Shown here piece by piece: positions 48,938-58,319 of a stretch of 64,000 nucleotides of DNA (its first letter is position 1; each line of letters begins with the position of its first letter). This DNA comes from Candidatus Palauibacter scopulicola (GTDB lineage Bacteria > Gemmatimonadota > Gemmatimonadetes > Palauibacterales > Palauibacteraceae). The stretch spans positions 60,292 through 124,291 of the forward strand of contig NZ_CANPWG010000039.1 of the NCBI RefSeq assembly GCF_947581915.1. The letters are read 5' to 3'. The position numbers and the translations under genes were made by a program. The notes under the pieces were generated by a model. The model had not been told where the DNA came from and did no database searches. It saw only the letters and a program-made list of their open reading frames with translations.

Positions 48938-49396
48938 TTACGGACCGGGGTTCCCGCTTCCCGAGTCGGGGTTCCCTTCCCCGCCTTCCGTCCCATCGGG
49001 ACCCGCGGCGTCTTCTTCGGAACCGGGGGCTGCGCCTTCTTCGGAGGGGGCCGCGCCCTCGCCGAGGTCGGGTGAGACCTCCAGGAGCGAAGCCGGCGCT
49101 TCGGGGAGGCTCTGCTGGCCGGGGAGTCCCTGACGCAGGATCGATTCGGGCGCCGCATCCGGACGGGCGGAGAGCACGGTCAGTACCAGCGAGAGGAAGA
49201 GGAAACTCCCCCCGCCGTACCAGCTCGCCTTCGTGAGCGCGTTGGCCGCCTGGCGTCCCCCCATGAAGGAGTCCGTCGAGGAGGAGGCCCCGCCGAAGGA
49301 GGCGGCGAGGCCGCCGCCTTTCGCGGACTGGAGGAGGATCATCACGCATAGCACGAGCGCGATCAGCGAAATCAATACGATCAGGAACGTGAACAT
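48938..49396 (-). CDS. secG: Protein translocase subunit SecG
   Basis: SecG assists SecYE during protein export. The 152 residues have two transmembrane helices: FTFLIVLISLIALVLCVMIL and, after AKGGGLAASFGGASSSTDSF, YGGGSFLFLSLVLTVLSA. About 70 acidic Gly/Glu/Pro residues follow, twice the usual SecG length, with no clear domain. It follows tpiA, a conserved neighbour. Confidence 0.93.
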   Translation of the reverse strand: MFTFLIVLISLIALVLCVMILLQSAKGGGLAASFGGASSSTDSFMGGRQAANALTKASWYGGGSFLFLSLVLTVLSARPDAAPESILRQGLPGQQSLPEAPASLLEVSPDLGEGAAPSEEGAAPGSEEDAAGPDGTEGGEGNPDSGSGNPGP

Positions 49397-49467
49397 CGTC
49401 TACCTGCCATGGTTGGACCGGCCGCTAAAGCTAGGGAGACCCGGGAGATGGGGCCAGTTTTGGGAGA

Positions 49468-50232
49468 TCATCGGCCCGCCGCGCAGATCGCGGCCCAGCT
49501 GTCGGGATCGAGGCTGGCGCCGCCCACGAGCACGCCGTCCACCCCGGGGGCGGCAAGCAGCGCGTCGATGTTGGCCGGCTTGACGCTCCCGCCGTAGAGG
49601 ATCACGGCCCGCTCCGCGTCGCATCCTTCCGCCCGCACGAGTTGCTCGCGGATGATCGCGTGCGCCTCGGCGGCGTCGGCCGGGCTCGCGGTGCGTCCGG
49701 TGCCGATCGCCCACACGGGCTCGTAGGCGTAGGCGAGACGGGCCCGGCCCTCGCGGCCGAGGGGCCGGAGGGCGTCCCGGATCTGCGTCTCGAGCACCGT
49801 CGCGAGCCGTCCGGCCTCGCGCTCATCGAGCGTCTCGCCCACGCACAGGACGGGGCGGAGTCCGACCTCCAGAAGGCGGACCAGCTTGCGCCCCACGTCC
49901 ACGTCGGTGTCGCCGAACTCCCGCCGACGTTCCGAGTGGCCCGCCAGCCCCCAGGTGGCGCCGGTCGCCGGGACCATGGCGGCCGAGATGCCGCTCGTGT
50001 GAGCGCCCTCGACCTCGGTATGCACATCCTGCACGCCGAACTCGAGGTCCGGACGCCCGGAGGCCGCGGCAGCGAAAGCCGCCAGGCTGATGGCCGGGGG
50101 AAACACGACCACCGTCGCATCGCCGCGCGGCCCGTGGCGCGCGGCGAATCGCTCCACGAACGCCCCGGTCTCGGCGGGGCCATGGCTCATCTTCCAGTTC
50201 GCGGCGAACACGGGGGTGCGCGGCTCACTCAC
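49468..50232 (-). CDS. tpiA: Triosephosphate isomerase
   Basis: TpiA interconverts dihydroxyacetone phosphate and glyceraldehyde-3-phosphate. The 254 residues contain FAANWKM (Lys), WGLAGHSERRREFG (His), AYEPVWAIGTGRTAS (Glu) and LYGGSVKPAN. The GTG at 50232 overlaps the pgk stop (GTGA) and has GGAGG 6 bases upstream, unusually strong for a coupled start. Confidence 0.97.
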   Translation of the reverse strand: MSEPRTPVFAANWKMSHGPAETGAFVERFAARHGPRGDATVVVFPPAISLAAFAAAASGRPDLEFGVQDVHTEVEGAHTSGISAAMVPATGATWGLAGHSERRREFGDTDVDVGRKLVRLLEVGLRPVLCVGETLDEREAGRLATVLETQIRDALRPLGREGRARLAYAYEPVWAIGTGRTASPADAAEAHAIIREQLVRAEGCDAERAVILYGGSVKPANIDALLAAPGVDGVLVGGASLDPDSWAAICAAGR

Positions 50233-51434
50233 GGACGCCTCCTTTCGGTGAGAGCGTCGAGGCCGGGCAGGCGGCCGCTCGACAGGTACTCGAGGGCCGC
50301 TCCGCCCCCGGTGCAGACGTGCGATACGCGGTCGGAAAGCCCGGCGCGGCGAACGGCGGCCGCGGAGTCGCCGCCCCCGATGACGGTGAACCCACCCGCC
50401 GCCGTCGCCTCGGCGGCGGCTTCCGCAAGGGCGAACGTGCCCGCCGCGAACCGCGGGTCCTCGAACAGGCCCATGGGACCGTTCCAGAAGAAGGAGGCGC
50501 ACCCCCGCAACGCCTCGGCGTAGCGGGCGTGGGACTCGGGCCCGATGTCCAGGGCGGCCATCCCCGGCTCGATCGCGTCGACCCGGACGCTCTCGACCTT
50601 CTCGACGCTCTCCCCCTTCCCACCCGTCCGGTCGAGGACCCGCACGTCCGCCGGCAGCCGGATCCGGCCTTCCCCCGCGGACAGGATCGAGCGGGCGAGG
50701 TCCAGCGCCGCTTCCTCGACGAGCGAGGTCCCGGTCTCGAACCCCTGTGCGCGGAGGAAGGTATTCGCCATGGCGCCGCCTACGAGGACCAGATCGGCGC
50801 GTTCCGCGAAGCGGCGCATGAGCTCGATCTTGTCGCCGATCTTGGCCCCCCCGAAGGCGACGACGAACGGGCGGCGCGGCCGCTCGAGCGCCCCCAGCGC
50901 CTCCAGTTCGCGCTCGACGAGCAGGCCCGCGCCGGAAGGGCTCAGGAGGGCGGGCACGCCCGTCGTCGAGGCGTGCGCGCGATGCAGCGTGCCGAACGCG
51001 TCATTGACGAAGAAGTCGCCGAGCCGGGCGAGGCGGCCGGCGAGCACCTCGTCGTTCGCCGTCTCCCCAGGCAGAAAGCGGGTGTTCTCGACGAGCAGCA
51101 CCTGTCCGGCTTTCAGTTCGCGGCTGGCGCGGAGCGCGTCCTCGCCGTCGCACGGCGCGCAAAAGAGCACTTCGGTCCCGAGGCGGCCGGCAAGCTCGGG
51201 GGCCACGGGCGACAGCGAGAGGGCGGGATTCGGCCGACCTTCCGGTCGGCCGAGATGCGAGAGCAGCACTAGCCGGGCCTCGCGTTGCAACAGCCACAGG
51301 AGCGTCGGCAGCGACGCCTCGATGCGCGTCGCATCGGCGACCCGCCCGGCGTCGAGCGGCACGTTGTAATCGACGCGCACGAGCCCCCGCTTCCCGGCCA
51401 GGTCGGCCGGGAGGTCACGCAGAAACCTGGTCAC
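50229..51434 (-). CDS. pgk: Phosphoglycerate kinase
   Basis: Pgk makes ATP from 1,3-bisphosphoglycerate. The 401 residues have RVDYNVPLDAGRVAD near the N-terminus, LVLLSHLGRPEGRPN, VNDAFGTLHRAHAST, AFGGAKIGDKIELM and the nucleotide loop GGGDSAAAVRRAG. It lies in the order gap-pgk-tpiA typical of many bacteria. GTG start. Confidence 0.97.
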   Translation of the reverse strand: MTRFLRDLPADLAGKRGLVRVDYNVPLDAGRVADATRIEASLPTLLWLLQREARLVLLSHLGRPEGRPNPALSLSPVAPELAGRLGTEVLFCAPCDGEDALRASRELKAGQVLLVENTRFLPGETANDEVLAGRLARLGDFFVNDAFGTLHRAHASTTGVPALLSPSGAGLLVERELEALGALERPRRPFVVAFGGAKIGDKIELMRRFAERADLVLVGGAMANTFLRAQGFETGTSLVEEAALDLARSILSAGEGRIRLPADVRVLDRTGGKGESVEKVESVRVDAIEPGMAALDIGPESHARYAEALRGCASFFWNGPMGLFEDPRFAAGTFALAEAAAEATAAGGFTVIGGGDSAAAVRRAGLSDRVSHVCTGGGAALEYLSSGRLPGLDALTERRRP

Positions 51435-51473
51435 CGGAAACGGACCGGGGGCGCCAGCAGTCCGTGGTGAACG

Positions 51474-52502
51474 CTAGGCCCCGACTGCGGCGGGCAGACG
51501 CTCTCCCACGAAGCTTGCCAGGTCGACGAGGCGGTTCGAATACCCCCACTCGTTGTCGTACCACGAGATGACCTTCACGAGCGTGCCGTCCATGACGGAC
51601 GTCGACTGCGCGTCGACGATCGCGCTGGCCGGGTGTCCCGTGAAGTCGACGGATACGAGCGGCTCCTCGGTGTATTCGAGCACGCCGTCGAGCGGGCCCT
51701 CCGCGGCCTCGCGAAACGCGGCGTTGATCTCGCCGGCCGACGTGTCCCGCGACACGGTGGCCACGAGGTCCACGATCGACACGTCCGGCGTCGGCACGCG
51801 CATCGCCATGCCGTCGAGCTTCCCCTTGACCTGCGGGAGGACGAGACCCACGGCCTTCGCCGCCCCCGTCGTCGTGGGGATGATCGAAAGCCCGGCGGCG
51901 CGGGCGCGCCGGAGGTCCTTGTGCGGGAGGTCGAGGAGCTGCTGGCCGTTGGTGTACGCGTGAACCGTCGTCATGAGACCGCGCTCGAAGCCGAAGCGGT
52001 CGAGCAGGACCTTCACGACCGGAGCGATGCAGTTGGTCGTGCAGCTCGCGTTCGAGATCACGTCATGCCGCGCCGGGTCGTATTCGTCCGCGTTCACGCC
52101 CAGCACCAGGGTGATGTCCGGCTCGATGCCCGGCGCGGAGATGAGGACCTTCTTCGCCCCGGCGCGCAGGTGCCGCGTCGCATCCTCCCGCTTGCGGAAG
52201 ATGCCCGTGGATTCGATCACGATGTCGACGTCGAGTTCGGCCCACGGGAGGTCGGCCGGGTCGCGTTCGGAGAAGACGCGCACGCGTTCTTCGCCCAACA
52301 CGAGCTCGCCCCCGTCCACGCGCACCTCGCCGGGAAAGCGCCCGTGCACGGAGTCGTACTTGAACAGATGGGCGAGCGTCGCCGCATCCGTGAGGTCGTT
52401 TATCGCAACAAAATCAAGGTCCCCGCGCGGGTTCTGGAGCGCCGCGCGGAGGATGTTCCGGCCGATGCGGCCGAAACCGTTGATGGCAACCCTCACACTC
52501 AT
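51474..52502 (-). CDS. gap: Glyceraldehyde-3-phosphate dehydrogenase
   Basis: Gap oxidises and phosphorylates glyceraldehyde-3-phosphate. The 342 residues include [38 protein letters not shown], the catalytic Cys in [29 protein letters not shown] and [16 protein letters not shown]. The Asp of AINDLTD near residue 34 predicts NAD preference. The ATG overlaps the comF stop (ATGA). Confidence 0.97.
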   Translation of the reverse strand: MSVRVAINGFGRIGRNILRAALQNPRGDLDFVAINDLTDAATLAHLFKYDSVHGRFPGEVRVDGGELVLGEERVRVFSERDPADLPWAELDVDIVIESTGIFRKREDATRHLRAGAKKVLISAPGIEPDITLVLGVNADEYDPARHDVISNASCTTNCIAPVVKVLLDRFGFERGLMTTVHAYTNGQQLLDLPHKDLRRARAAGLSIIPTTTGAAKAVGLVLPQVKGKLDGMAMRVPTPDVSIVDLVATVSRDTSAGEINAAFREAAEGPLDGVLEYTEEPLVSVDFTGHPASAIVDAQSTSVMDGTLVKVISWYDNEWGYSNRLVDLASFVGERLPAAVGA

Positions 52503-53296
52503 TCGGATTCCTCTCGGGAAGGATTAAGGGGGAGCAAAGTGCGCGCAAAACTAACGGTGGCCACGCTGCGGAATCCAGCCTCCGCCAGCGTCTCGGCACA
52601 GGCGATCGCGGTAGCTCCGGTCGTGAGCACATCGTCGACGATGATGGCGCTCCGACGCTCCTCCGGGAGGCCGGCACACAACCGGAAGCGACCCTGTACG
52701 TTCGCGCGGCGCAGCGCCCCCCGGACGCCGGCCTGGCGGCTGCCCCCCGGACGGCGGTCGAGGAACGGCCCCAGCGACCCGACGCCAAGTTCCGCGAGCG
52801 CACGGGCCAACTCCCCGGCCTGATTGAAACCCCGCTCCCGCTGCCGGGCCGGCGTGAGCGGCACCGGAATCAGCCAGGGCGCGACTTCGCCGAGCCGGGA
52901 CGCCATCGCCTCGGCCCCGGGAGCCATGCGGGCGGCCATCCACGGGGCGAGGGAGCGCCAGCGGTCGTACTTGAGGGCGCGTACGGTCCGGGCGGCGAGG
53001 CCCTCGAAGGCGAAGGGCGCGTCGGCCGCAACCAGGATTTCGGGCCACTCCTCGCACGTCCCGCACCGCACGAGTTCGCCGGCCGCCGCCGCGAGGTTGC
53101 CGAGCCCCTGAGCGCAGCGCGGGCAGCGCGGATTCGCCAGCCGAGGGAGGCGCGACCGGCAGAGGGCGCACAGAGGCGCGCCATCCGGAGCGACGCCGCG
53201 GCGGCACCCGATGCATGCCGCGGGCACGAGCGCGTCGAAAACCGCGGCGGCCGCCCTGCCCGCGAGGAGCCGGCCGGCGCGCGCCGCGGCCTTCAC
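52499..53296 (-). CDS. comF: ComF-family phosphoribosyltransferase
   Basis: ComF proteins couple a zinc finger to a PRTase fold and support DNA uptake in naturally competent bacteria. The 265 residues contain Cys pairs CIGC, CALC, CPRC and CGTC (N-terminal ~100), [20 protein letters not shown] and the PRPP loop [19 protein letters not shown]. Other competence genes are not in view. GTG start overlapping the aroE stop. Confidence 0.93.
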   Translation of the reverse strand: MKAAARAGRLLAGRAAAAVFDALVPAACIGCRRGVAPDGAPLCALCRSRLPRLANPRCPRCAQGLGNLAAAAGELVRCGTCEEWPEILVAADAPFAFEGLAARTVRALKYDRWRSLAPWMAARMAPGAEAMASRLGEVAPWLIPVPLTPARQRERGFNQAGELARALAELGVGSLGPFLDRRPGGSRQAGVRGALRRANVQGRFRLCAGLPEERRSAIIVDDVLTTGATAIACAETLAEAGFRSVATVSFARTLLPLNPSREESE

Positions 53297-54216
53297 GTGG
53301 TGCCCGATCCCTCCCCCGACTCCAACCCCGCCCGCCGGGCGAGTTCCGCCACGGCCGCCTCTCGCATCGCGTCGAACGGGGCCGTGCGGCCCGGGAACCA
53401 GCGTTCGAGCGAGAGCGCCGCCTGACCCACGAGCATGTCGAGCCCACCCGCAGCCCGGATTCCGAGGGCGCGGGCGTGTCGAATCCACGCCGTCTCTCCC
53501 GCCGCGTACACCATGTCGAAGGCCGCGCGGAATCGTACCCGGTCCGCGCTCCGTTCCAGTTCGAGGGGGAGCGGGTCCCCGGCGGCAAGCCCGAGGCTCG
53601 TCGAATTCAGCACGAGGTCGTACACCGCGCCGGCGTCCGGGACCGCGACCACGCGCACGGTGTCCGCCGCGCGGTTCGCGTGGGTCGAGTGCCGGGCGTC
53701 GGCGGCGTGATCGGCACTGACCGCGTGGGCCAGCACGCGGTCGCGCAGGGCGCGTGCCCGGGCCGGCGTCCGGTTGAGGACTTCGACGGACGACGCTCCG
53801 CCTTCGAGCAGCGCATGGACGGCCGCTCGGGCCGCGCCCCCGGCGCCCAGCAGGAGCACGCGCGCGCCCCGCGGGCGGAAGCCGAGGCGGGCAAGGGCGC
53901 CCTGGAGACCGCCGACATCCGTGTTGTCGCCGGCCAGTTCGCCGTCCGCTCGCCGCCACCAGCAGTTGCACGCTCCGGTCGCCCGAGCCGCGGCACTCGC
54001 CCGCGCGAGCGCCCGGGCCGCCCGAAGCTTGTGCGGGAGCGTCACATTACCACCCGCCAGATCGGCGCTCCGCATGACCCGTCCGACCTCGCCGGGAGCG
54101 GTCCGCCGGGCCACGTATTCGGCGTCGAGTGCCAGGACTTCGAAGGCCGCGCGGTGCATCGCGGGTGAGATCGAGTGCCGCACGGGATCCCCGAGGAGCG
54201 CGAAGCGCAGCGTCAC
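53293..54216 (-). CDS. aroE: Shikimate dehydrogenase
   Basis: AroE reduces 3-dehydroshikimate with NADPH in aromatic amino acid synthesis. The 307 residues show FALLGDPVRHSISPAMH, GGNVTLPHKLRAARAL (Lys), GDNTDVGGL (Asp) and the Rossmann LLLGAGGAARAAVHALL. An Ala/His/Asp-rich stretch (AHAVSADHAADARHSTHANR) inside the C-terminal half makes it ~30 residues longer than usual. GTG start, GTGA overlap. Confidence 0.94.
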   Translation of the reverse strand: MTLRFALLGDPVRHSISPAMHRAAFEVLALDAEYVARRTAPGEVGRVMRSADLAGGNVTLPHKLRAARALARASAAARATGACNCWWRRADGELAGDNTDVGGLQGALARLGFRPRGARVLLLGAGGAARAAVHALLEGGASSVEVLNRTPARARALRDRVLAHAVSADHAADARHSTHANRAADTVRVVAVPDAGAVYDLVLNSTSLGLAAGDPLPLELERSADRVRFRAAFDMVYAAGETAWIRHARALGIRAAGGLDMLVGQAALSLERWFPGRTAPFDAMREAAVAELARRAGLESGEGSGTT

Positions 54217-54698
54217 GGCCCGGACCCTTCGCGCCCTCCCCGTTCTTCGTCGAGCGCGTCGAAGAGCCCCCGCATGGCGCGCGTCAGCAACTTCCGCGTC
54301 GCTTCGTATGTCTCGAGGTCTCCGCCGTACGGATCCGGGACTCCACCGCCGCTCCACTCGTCATCCGCGCGCAGGAAATCCGTCATGACGCGGACGGCCG
54401 CATCCGGGGCCAGACGCGCGGCCGCCCGGGCATGGGACGCCTCCATGCCGATGACCAGGTCGGCCCATTCGAGCAGTTCGGGCGACAGTTCGCGGGAGGC
54501 ATGCCCCGCGAGGTCGAGTCCTTGCGCGGCGGCGACGGCGATCCCGGCACCCGAGGCCGGCTGGCCGGCAAACGCGAAGGTGCCCGCCGATGCGCAGGTG
54601 ACCTCCGCCCACCCGCGCGCGTCCGCTTCCGCCCGCGCGATCACTTCGGCCAGCGGGCTGCGGCATATGTTGCCGGTGCAGACGAAGAGGAGGTTCAT
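54213..54698 (-). CDS. Low-molecular-weight protein-tyrosine-type phosphatase
   Basis: The 161 residues carry the P-loop LLFVCTGNICRSPLAEV (C-x5-R) and the general-acid Asp in GGGVPDPYGG. The residue after the loop Asn is Ile, as in tyrosine-type enzymes; the arginine phosphatase YwlE has Thr there, so arginine specificity is less likely. The adjacent tsaC/Sua5 gene mirrors the ywlC-ywlE pairing of Bacillus. ATG overlaps the tsaC stop. Confidence 0.9.
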   Translation of the reverse strand: MNLLFVCTGNICRSPLAEVIARAEADARGWAEVTCASAGTFAFAGQPASGAGIAVAAAQGLDLAGHASRELSPELLEWADLVIGMEASHARAAARLAPDAAVRVMTDFLRADDEWSGGGVPDPYGGDLETYEATRKLLTRAMRGLFDALDEERGGREGSGP

Positions 54699-55348
54699 CG
54701 GAGCGCCCCGGTCACTTCGGCCGCCGGGACTGCTCCTTCCCGCAGCAGCTCGACCGCTTCCCCGGTCACGCGCACGAGGGTCGACGGGGTCGAATCCGCG
54801 AGGTCCCCCGCGTCGAGCCAACCCACTGTTCCCGCCACGGATCCGACCCCCGACAGCGCCGCGCGCACCTCCGGGCCCGTCCGTGCCGGGGGCTTCCCCG
54901 TCTCGTTCAGACTCGTGGACGTCAGCAACCCGCCGGCCCGGTCGAGGAGGCGCCGCACGACCGGATGGGGGTCGACGCGGACGGCGACGCCGGTGTCGCT
55001 GCCATCCTCGAGCACCAGGGTGAGCGGTCCAGGCCAGAAGGCGTCGGCGAGCTGGCGCGCCGCCTCCGTCCACTGTGCCCCGGGCAGCGCCCGCCGGACC
55101 GCTTTGCGGCTCGCGGCGAGCCGAATCAGCGGCCCGGGCGGCCGACGCTTGATCGCGGCGATCCGCGCGTCGACATCCGGCCACGGCCGGCCGCCCAGCC
55201 CGTACACCGTCGAGGTCGGGTGCGCCAGTACACCTCCGGCGTCGAGGTGCGCCGCCGCCCGGTCCAGCGCGTCATCCTCCGTCGCCAGCGCCCTGCCCGG
55301 CCCGACTGCCTCCCCCGGCACACCCGTCCACTCCCGCCATTTCACCAC
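54695..55348 (-). CDS. tsaC: L-threonylcarbamoyladenylate synthase (TsaC/Sua5)
   Basis: This enzyme makes threonylcarbamoyl-AMP for t6A37 of tRNA. The 217 residues contain GGVLAHPTSTVYGLGGRP, IKRRPPGPLIRLAAS (usually KxR..PL), FWPGPLTLVLE, GVAVRVDPHPVVRRLLDRAG and LTSTSLNETGKPP. It is the short TsaC form without the Sua5 C-terminal domain. Two successive GTG codons start the frame; no other t6A gene is nearby. Confidence 0.92.
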   Translation of the reverse strand: MVKWREWTGVPGEAVGPGRALATEDDALDRAAAHLDAGGVLAHPTSTVYGLGGRPWPDVDARIAAIKRRPPGPLIRLAASRKAVRRALPGAQWTEAARQLADAFWPGPLTLVLEDGSDTGVAVRVDPHPVVRRLLDRAGGLLTSTSLNETGKPPARTGPEVRAALSGVGSVAGTVGWLDAGDLADSTPSTLVRVTGEAVELLREGAVPAAEVTGALR

Positions 55349-55397
55349 TTCGAACCCGCTCCCGCCCCTGTCTTCACAACGTCACCCGGATACCGCA

Positions 55398-56126
55398 CTA
55401 GTTCCCCGCAGCGATCAACCCGGTCTCAATCATGGCCCGAGCAAGGGCCAGGTCGCGCGCGGTCGTGATCTTCAGGTTCGCCGGATCGCCCTCCACCGTG
55501 GAAACATCGATGCCGAGCCGCTCGCACAGCAGCGCGTCGTCGGTCATGGCGGCGGCGTCCTGCGCCTTCCAGGCGCCCGCATCATCGAGCGCGTGCGTAC
55601 GGTTCAGGACCGCGGCCGGAAACCCCTGCGGCGTCTGCACACGACGGAGCCGGTCGCGCGGCACGGTCCCTTCGATCCAGCCTCCCTCGTCCACCCGCTT
55701 CACCGTGTCATCGACGGCGATCACGGGGACCACCGGGCCGCCGCGAGCCCCATCCACGACACGGGAAACGAGTTCGGCCGACACGAACGGACGCGCTCCA
55801 TCGTGCACGAGCACGGTTTCGACATCCCCCGCCAGCGCCGCGGCGCCGGCCCGAACGGAATCGGCCCGGAAGACGCCGCCCGGCACGACGAGCACCCCAT
55901 CGGGCAGCCAGGCCGGAGGCGACGCCACCCGCGACGGCGCCAGCACGACCACGACCCGGTCGACAGCGGAGTGGTTGACGAGCGTCCGCACCGACCAGGC
56001 GAGCACCGGCATGCCGCAGAGGTCGACGAACTGCTTGGGCCGCGACGCGCCGAAGCGATGTCCCTGCCCCGCCGCGACGACAATGGCCCCGACGCCGCGG
56101 GCGGTCGCCGGGTCTGCCGCCGGCAC
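55398..56126 (-). CDS. ispD: 2-C-methyl-D-erythritol 4-phosphate cytidylyltransferase
   Basis: IspD couples CTP to methylerythritol phosphate in the MEP pathway. The 242 residues contain AIVVAAGQGHRFGASRPKQF, VLVHDGARPFVS, PVIAVDDTVKRVD and PQGFPAAVLNRTHA. The family loop GxGxRxG is preserved. GTG start shares one base with the dnaB stop. ispF is unlinked, ~40 kb away. Confidence 0.95.
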   Translation of the reverse strand: MPAADPATARGVGAIVVAAGQGHRFGASRPKQFVDLCGMPVLAWSVRTLVNHSAVDRVVVVLAPSRVASPPAWLPDGVLVVPGGVFRADSVRAGAAALAGDVETVLVHDGARPFVSAELVSRVVDGARGGPVVPVIAVDDTVKRVDEGGWIEGTVPRDRLRRVQTPQGFPAAVLNRTHALDDAGAWKAQDAAAMTDDALLCERLGIDVSTVEGDPANLKITTARDLALARAMIETGLIAAGN

Positions 56127-57511
56127 TAGTCGGGTTCCGGACGGCGGCTCACGGATTCGAACGCCGTGAAGGCCTTGTGGAAGTAGAGTTCGACGGTTCC
56201 GGTGGGCCCGTTGCGCTGCTTGCCCACGATGAGTTCGGCCTTCCCCGCCAATCCCCGCTCCTCCACCTCTTCCGGCTTGCGGTGCATCTCCTCCCGGAAG
56301 ATGAAGAGGACGACGTCCGCATCCTGTTCGATCGCCCCCGACTCACGCAGGTCGGAGAGCCGCGGCCGGTTCCCCTCGCGCTGCTCGGGCGCCCGCGAGA
56401 GCTGCGAGAGCGCGAGGAGCGGCACCCCGACCTCCTTCGCGATCGCTTTCAACGACCGGGAGATCGCGCTGATCTCCTGCTGGCGGTTCTCGACCCGCGC
56501 CCCGCCGGACATCAGCTGCAGGTAGTCGAGCACGACGAGCCCGACGCCGACTTCCGCGTGCAGACGCCGCACCTTGGCGCGGAGTTCGATGGGCGAGATC
56601 GCGGGCGTGTCGTCGATCCAGATCGGGGCCGTGTTCAGGTGTCCGGCCCCGCTGGCGAGCCGCGTGAAGTCGTCAGACGTCAACCGCCCCGTCCGGATCC
56701 GGCTCGAATCCACCTTGGATTCCGCGCTGAGCATGCGCTGGACGAGCGACTCTCTCGACATTTCAAGCGAGAAGATCGCCACCGGGACGTCCTCGGCGAT
56801 CGCCGTATGCTGCGCGATGTTGAGCGCGAGAGCCGTCTTGCCCATCGAGGGGCGTCCGGCGAGCACAACCAGGTCGGCGGGCTGGAACCCCGCCGTCATC
56901 CGGTCGAGATCGGTGAACCCGGAGGCGACGCCGGTGATCGTGCCGGGGTTGCGCACGAGTTCGTCGATCCGGTCCATCGTCGAGCGCAGCACTTCCTTGA
57001 TACGGACGAAGGTCCCGCGCTGCTCGGCCTGCGAGATCTCGAAGATCCTCTGCTCGGCGCGATCGAGCGTCTCGTCGACCTCGCCGGATCCCGTTTCGTA
57101 CGCGTCCTGGATGATCTCCGTAGCGCTGGAGATGAGCCGCCGGAGCACGGTCTTGTCGCGCAGGATTCGGCAGTGGTGGCCGACATTGGCGGCGGTGGGC
57201 ACCGCGTCCACGAGTTTCGCGAGGTACGCCATCCCGCCGACGGCGTCGAGTTCCGCGGCCGTCTGCAGTTCGTCGGCGAGCGTGACCGCATCGATCACGT
57301 CGCCGCGCCCGTACAAGCGCACCATCGCGCGGAAGATCCGGCGGTTGCCCTCCCGGTGGAAGGCGGAATCGTCGACCTGTTCGAGGGCCGCGGCCACGGC
57401 ATCGCCGTCGATGAGCATCGCCCCGAGGACCGAGATCTCGGCCTCCTCGGACCAGGGCGTGCGCCGGGCCTCGATCGCGTCGCTGGGGAGACTGATCGCC
57501 GTGTCAACCAA
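56126..57511 (-). CDS. dnaB: Replicative DNA helicase DnaB
   Basis: DnaB unwinds the replication fork as a hexamer. The 461 residues comprise an N-terminal domain (EEAEISVLGAMLIDGDAV), a linker, and the RecA-like domain with Walker A GRPSMGKTALALNIA, Walker B LVVLDYLQLMSG and the DLRESGAIEQDADVV sensor. No intein is present. The TTG at 57511 overlaps the UDG stop by 8 bases; no better start exists in frame before it. Confidence 0.95.
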   Translation of the reverse strand: MVDTAISLPSDAIEARRTPWSEEAEISVLGAMLIDGDAVAAALEQVDDSAFHREGNRRIFRAMVRLYGRGDVIDAVTLADELQTAAELDAVGGMAYLAKLVDAVPTAANVGHHCRILRDKTVLRRLISSATEIIQDAYETGSGEVDETLDRAEQRIFEISQAEQRGTFVRIKEVLRSTMDRIDELVRNPGTITGVASGFTDLDRMTAGFQPADLVVLAGRPSMGKTALALNIAQHTAIAEDVPVAIFSLEMSRESLVQRMLSAESKVDSSRIRTGRLTSDDFTRLASGAGHLNTAPIWIDDTPAISPIELRAKVRRLHAEVGVGLVVLDYLQLMSGGARVENRQQEISAISRSLKAIAKEVGVPLLALSQLSRAPEQREGNRPRLSDLRESGAIEQDADVVLFIFREEMHRKPEEVEERGLAGKAELIVGKQRNGPTGTVELYFHKAFTAFESVSRRPEPD

Positions 57512-58319
57512 GGCGGGCCTCGCGATCCTCGACGCCGTCGAGCATGCGGCGCACCATCTGCAGGTCCTCCCACGTCGGCCGGACCCAGCCCGGGTTGCGG
57601 AGCAGCGCCGCCGGGTGGTAGGTGGCGACGACGGGATACCCGGCATAGCGGTGCACCGACCCGCGGAGCCGGCCCAGCGCGGATTTCGTCTCGAGCAGCG
57701 TGCGCGCGGCGAAGGCGCCGAAGGCGATGATCACCTCGGGTTCGATGAGCGCCAGCTGTCTTACAAGATAGGGGGAGCAGGCCGCGACCTCTTCGGGGAG
57801 CGGGTCGCGGTTCCGGGGCGGCCGGGACTTCAGCACGTTGCAGATATAGACGGATTCTCGTGGGAGCCCGATCGACAGCAGCAGCCGGTCGAGCAGGCGG
57901 CCGGCGCGGCCGACGAAGGGACGGCCGGTCTCGTCCTCATGCTTCCCGGGCGCCTCCCCGACGCAGACGACGCGGGCGTTCGCCGCCCCCTCGCCGAACA
58001 CCGGGTTCTTGCGTGATTGGTGGAGCGTGCAGCGGGAGCAGGCGGCGACGAGCGCGGCCAGCGACGCCAGGTCCGGCGCCTCCCCGATCATCGGCCCCGT
58101 CACCGCCGGGTCGGGGCTGGTCCCCGCTTCCGCGGGAGCGCCATCTCCGTCCGCGGCGGCGGCGATGCCCGATCGAGCCCGGCGGCGCGCGGCGGTCAGG
58201 CCGCGCACGATCTCTTCGCGCGTCGCATGCTCGAGCATGAGCGCATTCCCCTCGGCGGAGAGCGTCTGCTCGAGAAAGGCGCGGGCGAGCGTCCGGGCCT
58301 CGGCGTCCGGCGGCTTCAC
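57504..58319 (-). CDS. Uracil-DNA glycosylase, family 4/5 (Fe-S type)
   Basis: It should excise uracil from DNA. The 271 residues have an Ala/Arg-rich N-terminus of ~80, then CSRCTLHQSRKNPVFGEG, VVCVGEAPGKHEDETGRPF, CNVLKSRPPRNRDP, the second Cys pair in EEVAACSPYL and ATYHPAALLRNPG. The four Cys positions match the 4Fe-4S cluster of thermostable UDGs. It follows coaBC (GTGA overlap) and precedes dnaB, a repair/replication grouping. Confidence 0.92.
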   Translation of the reverse strand: MKPPDAEARTLARAFLEQTLSAEGNALMLEHATREEIVRGLTAARRRARSGIAAAADGDGAPAEAGTSPDPAVTGPMIGEAPDLASLAALVAACSRCTLHQSRKNPVFGEGAANARVVCVGEAPGKHEDETGRPFVGRAGRLLDRLLLSIGLPRESVYICNVLKSRPPRNRDPLPEEVAACSPYLVRQLALIEPEVIIAFGAFAARTLLETKSALGRLRGSVHRYAGYPVVATYHPAALLRNPGWVRPTWEDLQMVRRMLDGVEDREARLG

